A DNA stretch of 64,000 bases, taken from positions 62,001 to 126,000 of the forward strand of contig JAIXOL010000027.1 of the NCBI GenBank assembly GCA_027486845.1. The letters are read 5' to 3'. Below are positions 28,490 to 36,226 of this stretch, in pieces. This DNA comes from Cytophagaceae bacterium. GTDB lineage: Bacteria > Bacteroidota > Bacteroidia > Cytophagales > Spirosomataceae. Below the pieces are notes generated by a model, which saw only the letters and a list, made by a program, of their open reading frames with translations, made no database searches and was not told the origin of the DNA. The translations under genes were made by a program, and so were the position numbers. Within the stretch, counting starts at the first letter, position 1; each line of letters starts with the position of its first letter.

Positions 28490-28532
28490 AAATCATAAAG
28501 TCATCGAATATGATTCGATGACTTTATGATTT
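28490..28532 (-). terminator. Perfect 20-bp hairpin after the E2 gene
   Basis: The arm 28490-28509 (aaatcataaag...) is exactly complementary to 28513-28532, with only a 3-base loop. It lies about 90 bp after the E2 stop codon and before the MBOAT gene. The T-run after the stem is weak on the minus strand, so a terminator role is probable but not certain; it could also be an RNA end-stabiliser. Confidence 0.6.
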
Positions 28533-28623
28533 AACAAATTAGAACAAATATCTTACAAATAATAGTTAAATTGGATGAAATAATAATTGCAAATAATACA
28601 ACTTCAACGCAAAATATGACAAT

Positions 28624-29916
28624 TTAGAATAAACTTCTATCTATTTCAAAACCTTCTAAATAATCAGAGACTCTTTTTACAAATTGACCGCCTAACGAGC
28701 CATCGACAACTCTGTGGTCATAGGTATGAGAAATAATCATTTTATGACGAATACCAATAGTATCACCTTGTGGGGTTTCGATAACTGAAACCTTTTTCTG
28801 AATTAGACCAAAAGCCAAAATCGACACTTGCGGTTGAACCAAAATCGGCGTACCTGCAATATTACCAAATGAGCCTATATTTGAAACCGTAAGTGTTCCA
28901 TCAGCCAAATCATCAGCTTTCAATTTATTATTTCTTGCACGATACGTTAGGTCATTTATTTTCTTTGTTAGACCAATTAAACTATAAGAATCAGCCTCGT
29001 GAATAACGGGTACAATCAGATTACCATTAGGTAAAGCTACCGCCATTCCAATATTAATTTTTGCTTTTTTAATGATTTTATCTCCGTCAACCTGCACATT
29101 TATCATCGGGAAGTCTTTGATTGCCTTCACAACAGCTTCAATCAATAAAGGCGTAAATGTGATATTCTCGCCAGTATCTTGCTTAAACTTTGCTTTAGAT
29201 TTATCTCGCCAAATAGCGGTATTTGTCATGTCAGTTTCTACGAAAGAAGTGACATGCGGAGCGATGCGTTTCGATTCTACCATTCGCTCGGCAATCATCT
29301 TACGCATTCTATCCATTTCTATAATTTGGTCGCTTCCTGAAGCTACAACCATACGCTCAACTGGAGCGGAGACTGAGACAGAAACACCTTGTTTTAAAAA
29401 TGATAGTATATCGTCTTTAGTGACCCGACCTTCTAATCCTGTGCCTACAATTTTATCTAATTCTTCGAACGAAATACCTTCTTCTTTGGCAATATTTAGC
29501 ACCAAAGGTGTGTAAAATCTATTATTCGGTGCATTTGAAGGCTTTATAGTGACTGGCTGTGTAGTCAATAAATTTACGAAATCCCCAATGGGTTCTTCCA
29601 TTAGTTTTTCAAGCTCAATTTTTTCCGCTAGTTTTGTTTCTTCAATTACTTTAACTTGCGGAGTAGTTTCTTCTCCTGCTACTTCAATGATACAAACGGC
29701 TTTTCCAATTACTGCTGTTTCTCCTTTCTGCACCAAAAATTCTTTAATGATTCCTGAATGTGATGCACCAATTTCTGTGTCTATTTTATCAGTAGCAACT
29801 TCCAAAATCATATCATCAGCTTCAATTTTATCCCCAACATTTTTCAGCCAGTTTAAAACTGTACACTCAAAAATACTTTCGCCCATTTTGGGCATTATCA
29901 TTTCAATTAAAGCCAT
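28624..29916 (-). CDS. Dihydrolipoamide acyltransferase (E2) of a 2-oxoacid dehydrogenase complex
   Basis: 430 residues. A single N-terminal lipoyl domain has the lipoylated Lys44 in EVATDKIDTE. A peripheral subunit-binding domain follows at about 132-168 (FYTPLVLNIAKEEGISFEEL ... GRVTKDD). The catalytic domain ends with SHTYDHRVVDGSLGGQF, the His-x3-Asp-Gly active site. E2 passes the acyl group from E1 to CoA. The EVATDKIDTEI motif and single lipoyl domain resemble the branched-chain 2-oxoacid dehydrogenase type, but pyruvate or 2-oxoglutarate complexes cannot be excluded; no E1 or E3 gene is nearby. Confidence 0.9.
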   Translation of the reverse strand: MALIEMIMPKMGESIFECTVLNWLKNVGDKIEADDMILEVATDKIDTEIGASHSGIIKEFLVQKGETAVIGKAVCIIEVAGEETTPQVKVIEETKLAEKIELEKLMEEPIGDFVNLLTTQPVTIKPSNAPNNRFYTPLVLNIAKEEGISFEELDKIVGTGLEGRVTKDDILSFLKQGVSVSVSAPVERMVVASGSDQIIEMDRMRKMIAERMVESKRIAPHVTSFVETDMTNTAIWRDKSKAKFKQDTGENITFTPLLIEAVVKAIKDFPMINVQVDGDKIIKKAKINIGMAVALPNGNLIVPVIHEADSYSLIGLTKKINDLTYRARNNKLKADDLADGTLTVSNIGSFGNIAGTPILVQPQVSILAFGLIQKKVSVIETPQGDTIGIRHKMIISHTYDHRVVDGSLGGQFVKRVSDYLEGFEIDRSLF

Positions 29917-30017
29917 TGGTTATATTTTTGTTGAAGTTTCAATTATTGACTAAAGTCAACGCACAATCGTCGATAGTTATATAATAATCTATTATTTACG
30001 ATATCAGTCGTAAAAAA

Positions 30018-31277
30018 TCAAATTTCATAATCTCCGTTTATCATTTTGCGGAGTAAATTTAATGCCACAACACTTCCATACTGAATATTGGTGTCACGTT
30101 GGTTGGCCATTTGCACTTTTCTGGCAATTGTTCGACCTTCCATGGCACAGGCAATCCAAAGCGTGCCAACAGGTTTTTCGGGGGTGCCACCATCAGGACC
30201 AGCAATCCCACTTGTTGCAATTGCAAAATCGGTTTTCATTAATTTCCTTGCACCTTCGGCCATTTGTGTCACAGCTTCTTCACTTACAGCTCCATATTCT
30301 ACAATCGTTATTGGATTTACACCTAAAACATTGATTTTTACAGAATTATCATAACTTACAACACTTCCCATAAAATAGGCCGAACTTCCTGCCACTTTTG
30401 TAAACATATGTGAAATATATCCACCCGTACAACTTTCAGCAGCCGCAACTGTTAATCCTCGTTTCTTTAATTCTTTACCAATGGCAATTTCTAAATCATC
30501 ATTATCAAAACCAAAAACTGACGAACCAATCAATGGCATAACTTTTTCGATTTCAGCATCAACCTCTTTTTTAAGTTGTTCTTCATCAATTCCAATTGCC
30601 GTAAGTCTTAATCTCACTTGACCGAAACTTGGTAAATAGGCCAATTTTATATGTTCGGGCAAATTATCCTCCCAAGTTTCGATTTTTTCAGCTAAAAAGG
30701 ATTCTCCTACCCCAATCGTACGTATCATTTTGTGATAAATTATTGGTGTTTCAAAGAAAACTTTAAGTCGAGGAATCACTTCATTGGACATCAAATATTT
30801 CATTTCATGTGGCACACCAGGCATTGAAACAAAGACTACTCCATTATGGACAAACCACATTCCTGGAGCTGTGCCAGTTTTATTAGCTAAATAAGTACAA
30901 CGACTTGGAACTGCTGCTTGCTGTCGGTTCAGTTCGGTCATTGGGCGACCTCTTTTTTCAAAAAAATCTGTTATGAATCCCAAAGCATCTTCATTTATAA
31001 CAAGTTCATCATCAAAATATTTACATAACATTTTCTTTGTAATATCATCTTTTGTTGGCCCAAGTCCACCTGTCAATAATACGATATCAGCACGACTTTC
31101 GGATTCGGACAAAATCTGTAAAATCTTATCTTCTTGGTCACCAACCGATGATTTTCTGACAGTCTTTATGCCTATTTTGTCTAACTCCGTACTCATCCAT
31201 TGAGTATTGGTATCAGTAATTTGTCCATATAAAATTTCATCACCAATTGTTACTACTTCCGCTAAAATAGGTCTCAT
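30018..31277 (-). CDS. cinA: CinA-family protein (molybdopterin-binding plus nicotinamide-nucleotide amidase domains)
   Basis: 419 residues, the full two-domain CinA length. The N-terminal MoCF/COG1058 domain has EVVTIGDEILYGQITDTNTQWM and LLTGGLGPTKDDIT; the C-terminal PncC domain has AAAESCTGGYISHMFTKVAGSSAYF and TSGIAGPDGGTPEKPVGTLW. The C-terminal domain removes the amide from nicotinamide mononucleotide in NAD salvage; the N-terminal domain is an ADP-ribose pyrophosphatase in characterised members. It lies about 100 bp upstream of the E2 gene and could share its transcript. Confidence 0.94.
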   Translation of the reverse strand: MRPILAEVVTIGDEILYGQITDTNTQWMSTELDKIGIKTVRKSSVGDQEDKILQILSESESRADIVLLTGGLGPTKDDITKKMLCKYFDDELVINEDALGFITDFFEKRGRPMTELNRQQAAVPSRCTYLANKTGTAPGMWFVHNGVVFVSMPGVPHEMKYLMSNEVIPRLKVFFETPIIYHKMIRTIGVGESFLAEKIETWEDNLPEHIKLAYLPSFGQVRLRLTAIGIDEEQLKKEVDAEIEKVMPLIGSSVFGFDNDDLEIAIGKELKKRGLTVAAAESCTGGYISHMFTKVAGSSAYFMGSVVSYDNSVKINVLGVNPITIVEYGAVSEEAVTQMAEGARKLMKTDFAIATSGIAGPDGGTPEKPVGTLWIACAMEGRTIARKVQMANQRDTNIQYGSVVALNLLRKMINGDYEI

Positions 31278-31421
31278 ATATTGAAAACTTTATAAAAAAT
31301 GTGTGATAAACACTTAAATTTGTTGTTTCAAAACTTTCACGGCACAAAAATACAATTTTCGCTGTTGATTCGTTAGTTAGACAATTAATTATTCACAAAA
31401 ACAATTATAAAATTCATTCAA

Positions 31422-32153
31422 ATGAAAAGATTACTCGCTATTTCTTTACTAATCAGTATTTTGACAATTCAAAGTTGTGCAGGACAAAAGATTAATTTCG
31501 GAAAAGTTTTAGATGGTGTTATAAGTCAAACACAAAGTGTAGGAAAATTGACAAACGATGATGTGGTGATGGGTTTAAAGGAAGCCTTGAAAGTGGGTAT
31601 CAATAAAGGAGCAGATAGTGCTTCAAAAACAAATGGCTTCTATTTAAATCCGAAAATAAAAATTCCGTTTCCTCCAGAAGTTCAACGCGTTGAAACTGCA
31701 CTTCGTAAAATCGGTTTGGGCGGTGAAGTAGATAAATTTGTGGTTTCGCTCAATCGTGGTGCCGAAGAAGCAGCCAAAGAGGCAAAACCAATTTTTGTAA
31801 ATGCGATTTTGAATATGTCGTTTTCGGATGCTTGGAGTATTTTACGTGGCGATAAAAATGCAGCAACGATGTTTTTAAAACGAACTACTTCGACCGAATT
31901 GATTCAAGCATTTATACCTGTTATGGATAAAGCACTTCAAAAAACCCAAGCAACAAAATATTATACAGATTTGGCAACAACTTATAATGCGTTGCCATTT
32001 ACACAAAAAGTAAATCCCGATTTGAAAGGCTACGCTACACAAAAGGCAATTGATGGTTTATTCATTTTGGTCGAACAAGAAGAAGCAAGAATTAGAGAAA
32101 ATCCTTTGGCTCGTACTACTGAGATTTTGAAAAGAGTTTTTGGAGCATCTTGA
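31422..32153 (+). CDS. DUF4197 lipoprotein
   Basis: 243 residues with a lipoprotein signal (LISILTIQSCAGQ, lipobox cysteine at about residue 19). The mature part shows the DUF4197 pattern: DVVMGLKEALKVGINKGAD, YLNPKIKIPFPPEVQRVE, and AILNMSFSDAWSILRGDKNAATMFLK. It should be membrane-attached and periplasmic. No function is established for the family. Monocistronic, followed by a clear terminator. Confidence 0.9.
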   Translation: MKRLLAISLLISILTIQSCAGQKINFGKVLDGVISQTQSVGKLTNDDVVMGLKEALKVGINKGADSASKTNGFYLNPKIKIPFPPEVQRVETALRKIGLGGEVDKFVVSLNRGAEEAAKEAKPIFVNAILNMSFSDAWSILRGDKNAATMFLKRTTSTELIQAFIPVMDKALQKTQATKYYTDLATTYNALPFTQKVNPDLKGYATQKAIDGLFILVEQEEARIRENPLARTTEILKRVFGAS

Positions 32154-32190
32154 TTATAAACTTATGTACAAATTTATCAATCAAATGACA

Positions 32191-32225
32191 ATAAAGCCAC
32201 AAAACCTTCCGTTCTGTGGCTTTAT
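32191..32225 (+). terminator. Terminator after the DUF4197 gene
   Basis: A perfect 11-bp stem, ataaagccaca with tgtggctttat, with a 13-base loop and T-rich downstream sequence. It also lies after the convergent symporter gene and may serve both. Confidence 0.75.
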
Positions 32226-32261
32226 TTATATTTTAAGGGCTAAACTAAATTCACAAATTAA

Positions 32262-33332
32262 CTACTTTAATGAATTACCATAACCAACAATCAAAACTGA
32301 AAGAACAATTGTCAAAATTCCGGCAATGATTGTTGTGAGTGTTTTCTTAGAAACGCCTTTCCATTCTTTCAATACTAAGCCCCATGAATTTGCAACCAAA
32401 ATAATAAATGCCATATGTAAAATCCATGAGCTTGGCCCATTGCCAAGTTTGCTTTCACCCATTCCGTAAAAGAAGAATTGCAAAAACCACGTTGTTCCCG
32501 CAATTGCTGAGAAAATATAGTTTTTCAACAATGGAGTTTTTGAATTTGAATAATCCCCAAAGGTCTTGTTTGAAAAATTCAAATACATACACCAAATAAA
32601 ATTGGTTGTCAGTCCACCCCAAAGAATGACAATGTAAACAACGTTATTTCGGTACAAAAACTCACCTTGGTTAGGATTTTGTGCTACCCAAATTTCATTC
32701 GCTACATTCGACATACTTGAACCAGCTTCAATTCCAAAACTAAAACAAGCACTCAGTACACCCGAAATAACCGCAACGATTAATCCTTTTGTAATTTGAA
32801 ATTCATCATCAGATTTATTTGCACCCACAAGGTCTTTATCTTTCATTCCACCGGCTTTGCCACAAATTACAATTCCAACAACACAAACAAAAAGGCCTAA
32901 AAGCACCATTTGTCCCCAATTGGTAGTTATCAAATCAGTAATTGTGTCTTTTCCAGCAGTTGGTACAAAATCGTAATAAATAGAAGGAATTATTGAACCA
33001 AAAACGGAACATAAACCAAGAATAATTGAACTACCAAGCGAAACTCCCAAATAACGCACACCAAGCCCGTAGGTAAGTCCACCAATTCCCCATAGTAAAC
33101 CCATTAAATAAGTCCAAAAAAGAGTATTACCAGCTTCTCCAGAGATGATTCCCCAAAAATTAGGTATTGTCAAATATGCAGCTAATGGCGGAACAATCAG
33201 CCAAGAGCAAAGCCCTCCGACAATCCAATAACTTTCCCAAGCCCAGCCCTTAACTTTTTTGTAAGGAATGTAGAAACTTCCGGAAGCAAAGCCACCCAAG
33301 AAGTGGAAAATAATACCTAAGATTGCAGTCAT
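32262..33332 (-). CDS. rhaT: L-rhamnose/proton symporter-like transporter
   Basis: About 356 residues from the ATG at 33332 (MTAILGIIFHFLGGFASGSF), which matches where RhaT proteins begin; an in-frame ATG at 33368 would add 12 residues. Ten membrane segments. FYIPYKKVKGWAWESYWIVGG closely follows the RhaT N-terminal block, and later the TNFIWCMYLNFSNKTFGDY and SSWILHMAFIIL blocks also fit. RhaT takes up L-rhamnose with protons. No rhamnose catabolic genes are adjacent, so the substrate assignment is by family only. Confidence 0.82.
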   Translation of the reverse strand: MTAILGIIFHFLGGFASGSFYIPYKKVKGWAWESYWIVGGLCSWLIVPPLAAYLTIPNFWGIISGEAGNTLFWTYLMGLLWGIGGLTYGLGVRYLGVSLGSSIILGLCSVFGSIIPSIYYDFVPTAGKDTITDLITTNWGQMVLLGLFVCVVGIVICGKAGGMKDKDLVGANKSDDEFQITKGLIVAVISGVLSACFSFGIEAGSSMSNVANEIWVAQNPNQGEFLYRNNVVYIVILWGGLTTNFIWCMYLNFSNKTFGDYSNSKTPLLKNYIFSAIAGTTWFLQFFFYGMGESKLGNGPSSWILHMAFIILVANSWGLVLKEWKGVSKKTLTTIIAGILTIVLSVLIVGYGNSLK

Positions 33333-33536
33333 TTTCGTAAAAAGGTTAGTTTTTTTGTAGTTTTTCAATAATTATTTATCCCAAAGAAATAATGAGCGAC
33401 TAAAATTACTATCCTGTACTCTCATGCGAAAGAGAATTTGTGTTTTTTTCTAAAATAACTTTAACTTCAAATAGATTTTTTTTGAACTTTATAAGCCAAA
33501 AACTTATTATTTATTAAAACAGTTATAGAATCAAAA

Positions 33537-33884
33537 ATGAAAAAATCAGAAATTAATTTTACTGTAGAATTAGATGAAACACGTATTCCTGAAAGAATTT
33601 TTTGGGATGCCACTGAAAACCCAAACGAAGGAATCAACGAAACAAGAGCAATTGCGATTGGAGTTTGGGATCATTATCACCGCGGTTTGCTTGGTATAAA
33701 CCTATGGACAAAAGATATGCCAGTCGATGAAATGAAGCATTTTGCAGTCGATATTGTAGGAAATGTAGCACAATTGTTGGCCGATGCAACTGGAGACAAA
33801 AAATTGATAGAAATTTTAGAAAGTACTTGCCGAAGCATGAAACGCCACATTGACGAAGAAGAGAAGGCGAGTTCTGCATCATAA
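33537..33884 (+). CDS. gldC: Gliding motility protein GldC
   Basis: 115 residues with the GldC pattern throughout: KSEINFTVELDETRIPERIFWDAT, then TRAIAIGVWDHYHRGLLGINLWTKDMPVDEMKHF. In Flavobacterium GldC is a cytoplasmic protein that increases gliding efficiency with GldB; gldB is not beside it here. It supports the presence of T9SS/gliding machinery in this organism. Own transcript, with a terminator hairpin 20 bp after the stop. Confidence 0.92.
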   Translation: MKKSEINFTVELDETRIPERIFWDATENPNEGINETRAIAIGVWDHYHRGLLGINLWTKDMPVDEMKHFAVDIVGNVAQLLADATGDKKLIEILESTCRSMKRHIDEEEKASSAS

Positions 33885-33904
33885 ACTATAATTTTGAAAC
33901 AAAT

Positions 33905-33940
33905 AATGCTGAATCCTGAAAAAACTCAGAATTCAGCATT
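33905..33940. terminator. Bidirectional terminator between gldC and desaturase gene
   Basis: The arms aatgctgaatcctga and tcagaattcagcatt pair over 15 positions with one mismatch and a short A-rich loop. The neighbouring genes converge on it. Confidence 0.7.
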
Positions 33941-33977
33941 GTTTATATGAAACATTCAGCAATTAAAGCTAATTATT

Positions 33978-34721
33978 TTAACCTTTTTTAGGCGTGATAA
34001 TCTTTGTCCAAGTCAATAACTTAATTACTGGATAAGTTGGATCGAACTCGTACCATTTTTTTGCAAAATTAATTGACATTGGGTGCTTGTGATGATTGTT
34101 TTGAAATAACTCGCCCATCATCAAAACATCAAATATTAATGAATTTTTTGATTCATCATGATTATCAAAATTTTGATAACCATACTTATGTCCGCTCCAG
34201 TTTACAATAGCACCATGTATTGGCCCCATCAAGAAATGTATTGGAAGTAAAAAGAAAAAGCCCCAATGTACATCAAAATAAAAGAATCCAATAACATAAA
34301 AAGCAATGTAAGAAACGCCCCAGAATAGGCGAGAAACCCAATTATCTCCGATTTTATCAATCAGATTCCACTCTGGCAAATCTTTCTCAAAACGCTCTTC
34401 AATTTTGTATTTATAGTTCAAAACTGCATTGTAAATATCTTTTGTTTTCCACATCATTGTAAACAAATTTTCTGTGTGATGCGGAGAATGGGGGTCTTTC
34501 TCGGTATCGCTGTATGCATGATGCATACGGTGCAAAACTGCGTAAGAGCGAGGGTTCAAATAAGATGAACCTTGGGTAAGGTAGGTAAGTAAATAGAAAA
34601 AACGTTCCCAAAACTTGTTCATAGTGAACATTTTATGAGCAGAATAACGATGCAAAAAAAATGTTTGACTGAATAGTGACAAATACCAATGGGCAAAGAA
34701 AAACGATAATGCAGCTACCAT
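33978..34721 (-). CDS. Acyl-CoA/fatty acid desaturase (delta-9 type)
   Basis: 247 residues with membrane segments around three histidine boxes that hold the di-iron centre: H24RYSAH29, H64RMHH68, and NNHHKHP at about 207-213. This is the stearoyl-CoA desaturase pattern, in the short form found in Bacteroidota. It introduces a double bond into membrane fatty acyl chains. Monocistronic; the AT-rich upstream region shows no clear regulator site. Confidence 0.92.
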   Translation of the reverse strand: MVAALSFFFAHWYLSLFSQTFFLHRYSAHKMFTMNKFWERFFYLLTYLTQGSSYLNPRSYAVLHRMHHAYSDTEKDPHSPHHTENLFTMMWKTKDIYNAVLNYKYKIEERFEKDLPEWNLIDKIGDNWVSRLFWGVSYIAFYVIGFFYFDVHWGFFFLLPIHFLMGPIHGAIVNWSGHKYGYQNFDNHDESKNSLIFDVLMMGELFQNNHHKHPMSINFAKKWYEFDPTYPVIKLLTWTKIITPKKG

Positions 34722-34867
34722 GTTTAGAAAAATGGGATTTTGTTGTTTTTAATAAAATACAAATATACATGACCAACACATAAGAAGTATAGAATGTTCT
34801 TTACGTATATATATCAGAACAAAAGTTCTTTAAAATATCCTAAATTTATTCTAAAAAATATCCAATT

Positions 34868-35527
34868 TTAATAACTTGTAAAAGCAAATTGAACCAAATT
34901 TGCTCCCATTTGTAGAGCTTTTTGACGCATTTCTTCTGGATCATTATAAACACTCCTATCTTCCCAGCCATTACCTAAATCGCATTCATAACTAAAGTAA
35001 CAAACCAAACGACCCTGCCATATAAGTCCAAAACCTTGTGGTTGGTTGCCATCATGCTCATGTACTTTTGGCAAACCTGTAGTAAATTTATATTTTTGTT
35101 GATAAACTGGATGTAAAAAAGGTAGTTCGACGAATTCTAATTCTGGAAAAACTTTTTTCATTTCACGTCGAATAAACTTATTCAAACCATAGTTATCATC
35201 AATATGTAAAAAGCCTCCGGAAATCAAATAGCGACGTAGATTTTGTACTTCACCATCATTGAAAACTACATTTCCATGCCCAGTCATATGGATAAATGGA
35301 TATTGAAAAATATCAGTACTCCCTACTTCGATAATATCTTCTTCAGGAAAAATATTCATTTTTAAGTTTTGATTACAAAACTTAATTAAATTGGGTAAAG
35401 AAGTTTTATTAGCGTACCAATCGCCTCCGCCACTGTATTTTAGTTTACCAATTTTTATGGTTGGCTGTTGTGCACTAGCAAAGTTTAGACAGATGATACT
35501 TAGAATCGTCAGAATATATTTTTTCAT
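34868..35527 (-). CDS. DUF4159 family secreted protein
   Basis: 219 residues from the ATG at 35527, which begins a clean signal peptide (MKKYILTILSIICLNFASAQ). An upstream ATG at 35545 would overlap rsmE by 14 bp and bury the signal. The domain shows KYSGGGDWYANKTSLPNLIKF, FIHMTGHGNVVF, LISGGFLHIDDNYGLNKFIRREM and VYQQKYKFTTGLPKVHEHD, typical of DUF4159, a glutamine-amidotransferase-like fold without an established role. Only 4 bp separate it from rsmE. Confidence 0.9.
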   Translation of the reverse strand: MKKYILTILSIICLNFASAQQPTIKIGKLKYSGGGDWYANKTSLPNLIKFCNQNLKMNIFPEEDIIEVGSTDIFQYPFIHMTGHGNVVFNDGEVQNLRRYLISGGFLHIDDNYGLNKFIRREMKKVFPELEFVELPFLHPVYQQKYKFTTGLPKVHEHDGNQPQGFGLIWQGRLVCYFSYECDLGNGWEDRSVYNDPEEMRQKALQMGANLVQFAFTSY

Positions 35528-35531
35528 AAAA

Positions 35532-36224
35532 TCAGTTAAAAGCATTTACAATTGCACAGGCAACAACTCCTGCAGTTTCTGTTCGAAGTCTTGAATTTCC
35601 CAGCGTAACAAGCTGAAAATCATACTTTTGTGCGAGCAAAATTTCATCTTGAGCAAAATCACCTTCGGGACCAATCATTAGTAAAATTTCGTTCTTAATT
35701 GTAACAACATCTTTCAATGGTTTTGCATCTTCAGACAAATGGGCTACAAATTTAGCTTCAAAATTGGCAGTTTTAATAAATTTATCAAAATCCATCAACT
35801 CATTTACTTTTGGCAAATACGCTTTCAGCGACTGTTTCATCGCCGAAATTGCTATTTTCTCAAGCCTTTCAGTTTTTTGATTTTTGCGTTCAGAATGTTT
35901 TGTTTGTATTAAGGTAATCTCATCAACACCTATTTCAACGCATTTTTCAACAAAATATTCAATGCGGTCGGCATTTTTAGTTGGGGCAATTGCAATGTGC
36001 AGATAATGTGTTCTTTTTTCAAACTCTCGCTTGGTGGACAAAATTCTGACCTCACATTTTTTTTCATGAGCCTTCGTAATTTCACATTCAAACAAACCAC
36101 CTAATCCATCGACAACGTGAATTTTATCTTTGATATTTTTTCTCAAAACCTTCACACAATGTCTTGAATCCTCTTCACTTAAAATTGGAGTTTTCTCAAT
36201 ATTAGATTGATAAAAAAGCAGCAT
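35532..36224 (-). CDS. rsmE: 16S rRNA (uracil(1498)-N3)-methyltransferase
   Basis: 230 residues. RsmE methylates N3 of U1498 in 16S rRNA using SAM. The N-terminal PUA-like part has EDSRHCVKVLRKNIKDKIHVVDGLGG. The SPOUT knot ends with LMIGPEGDFAQDEI and LVTLGNSRLRTETAGVVAC, the SAM-binding trefoil. It is 2 bp downstream of the acetylesterase gene and 4 bp upstream of the DUF4159 gene, so it is probably in one transcript with both. Confidence 0.95.
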   Translation of the reverse strand: MLLFYQSNIEKTPILSEEDSRHCVKVLRKNIKDKIHVVDGLGGLFECEITKAHEKKCEVRILSTKREFEKRTHYLHIAIAPTKNADRIEYFVEKCVEIGVDEITLIQTKHSERKNQKTERLEKIAISAMKQSLKAYLPKVNELMDFDKFIKTANFEAKFVAHLSEDAKPLKDVVTIKNEILLMIGPEGDFAQDEILLAQKYDFQLVTLGNSRLRTETAGVVACAIVNAFN

Positions 36225-36226
36225 AT

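Larger units (their letters stand above)
28344..28623. other. Intergenic region with GC-rich repeat and a perfect hairpin
   Basis: 280 bp between the MBOAT and E2 genes, both on the minus strand. It holds the GC-rich repeat at 28352-28391 and the 20-bp hairpin at 28490-28532, described separately. No coding sequence is seen. Confidence 0.5.

Noticed and set aside
29072-29515. 147-codon plus-strand open frame
   Set aside because: Antisense shadow of the E2 acyltransferase gene.
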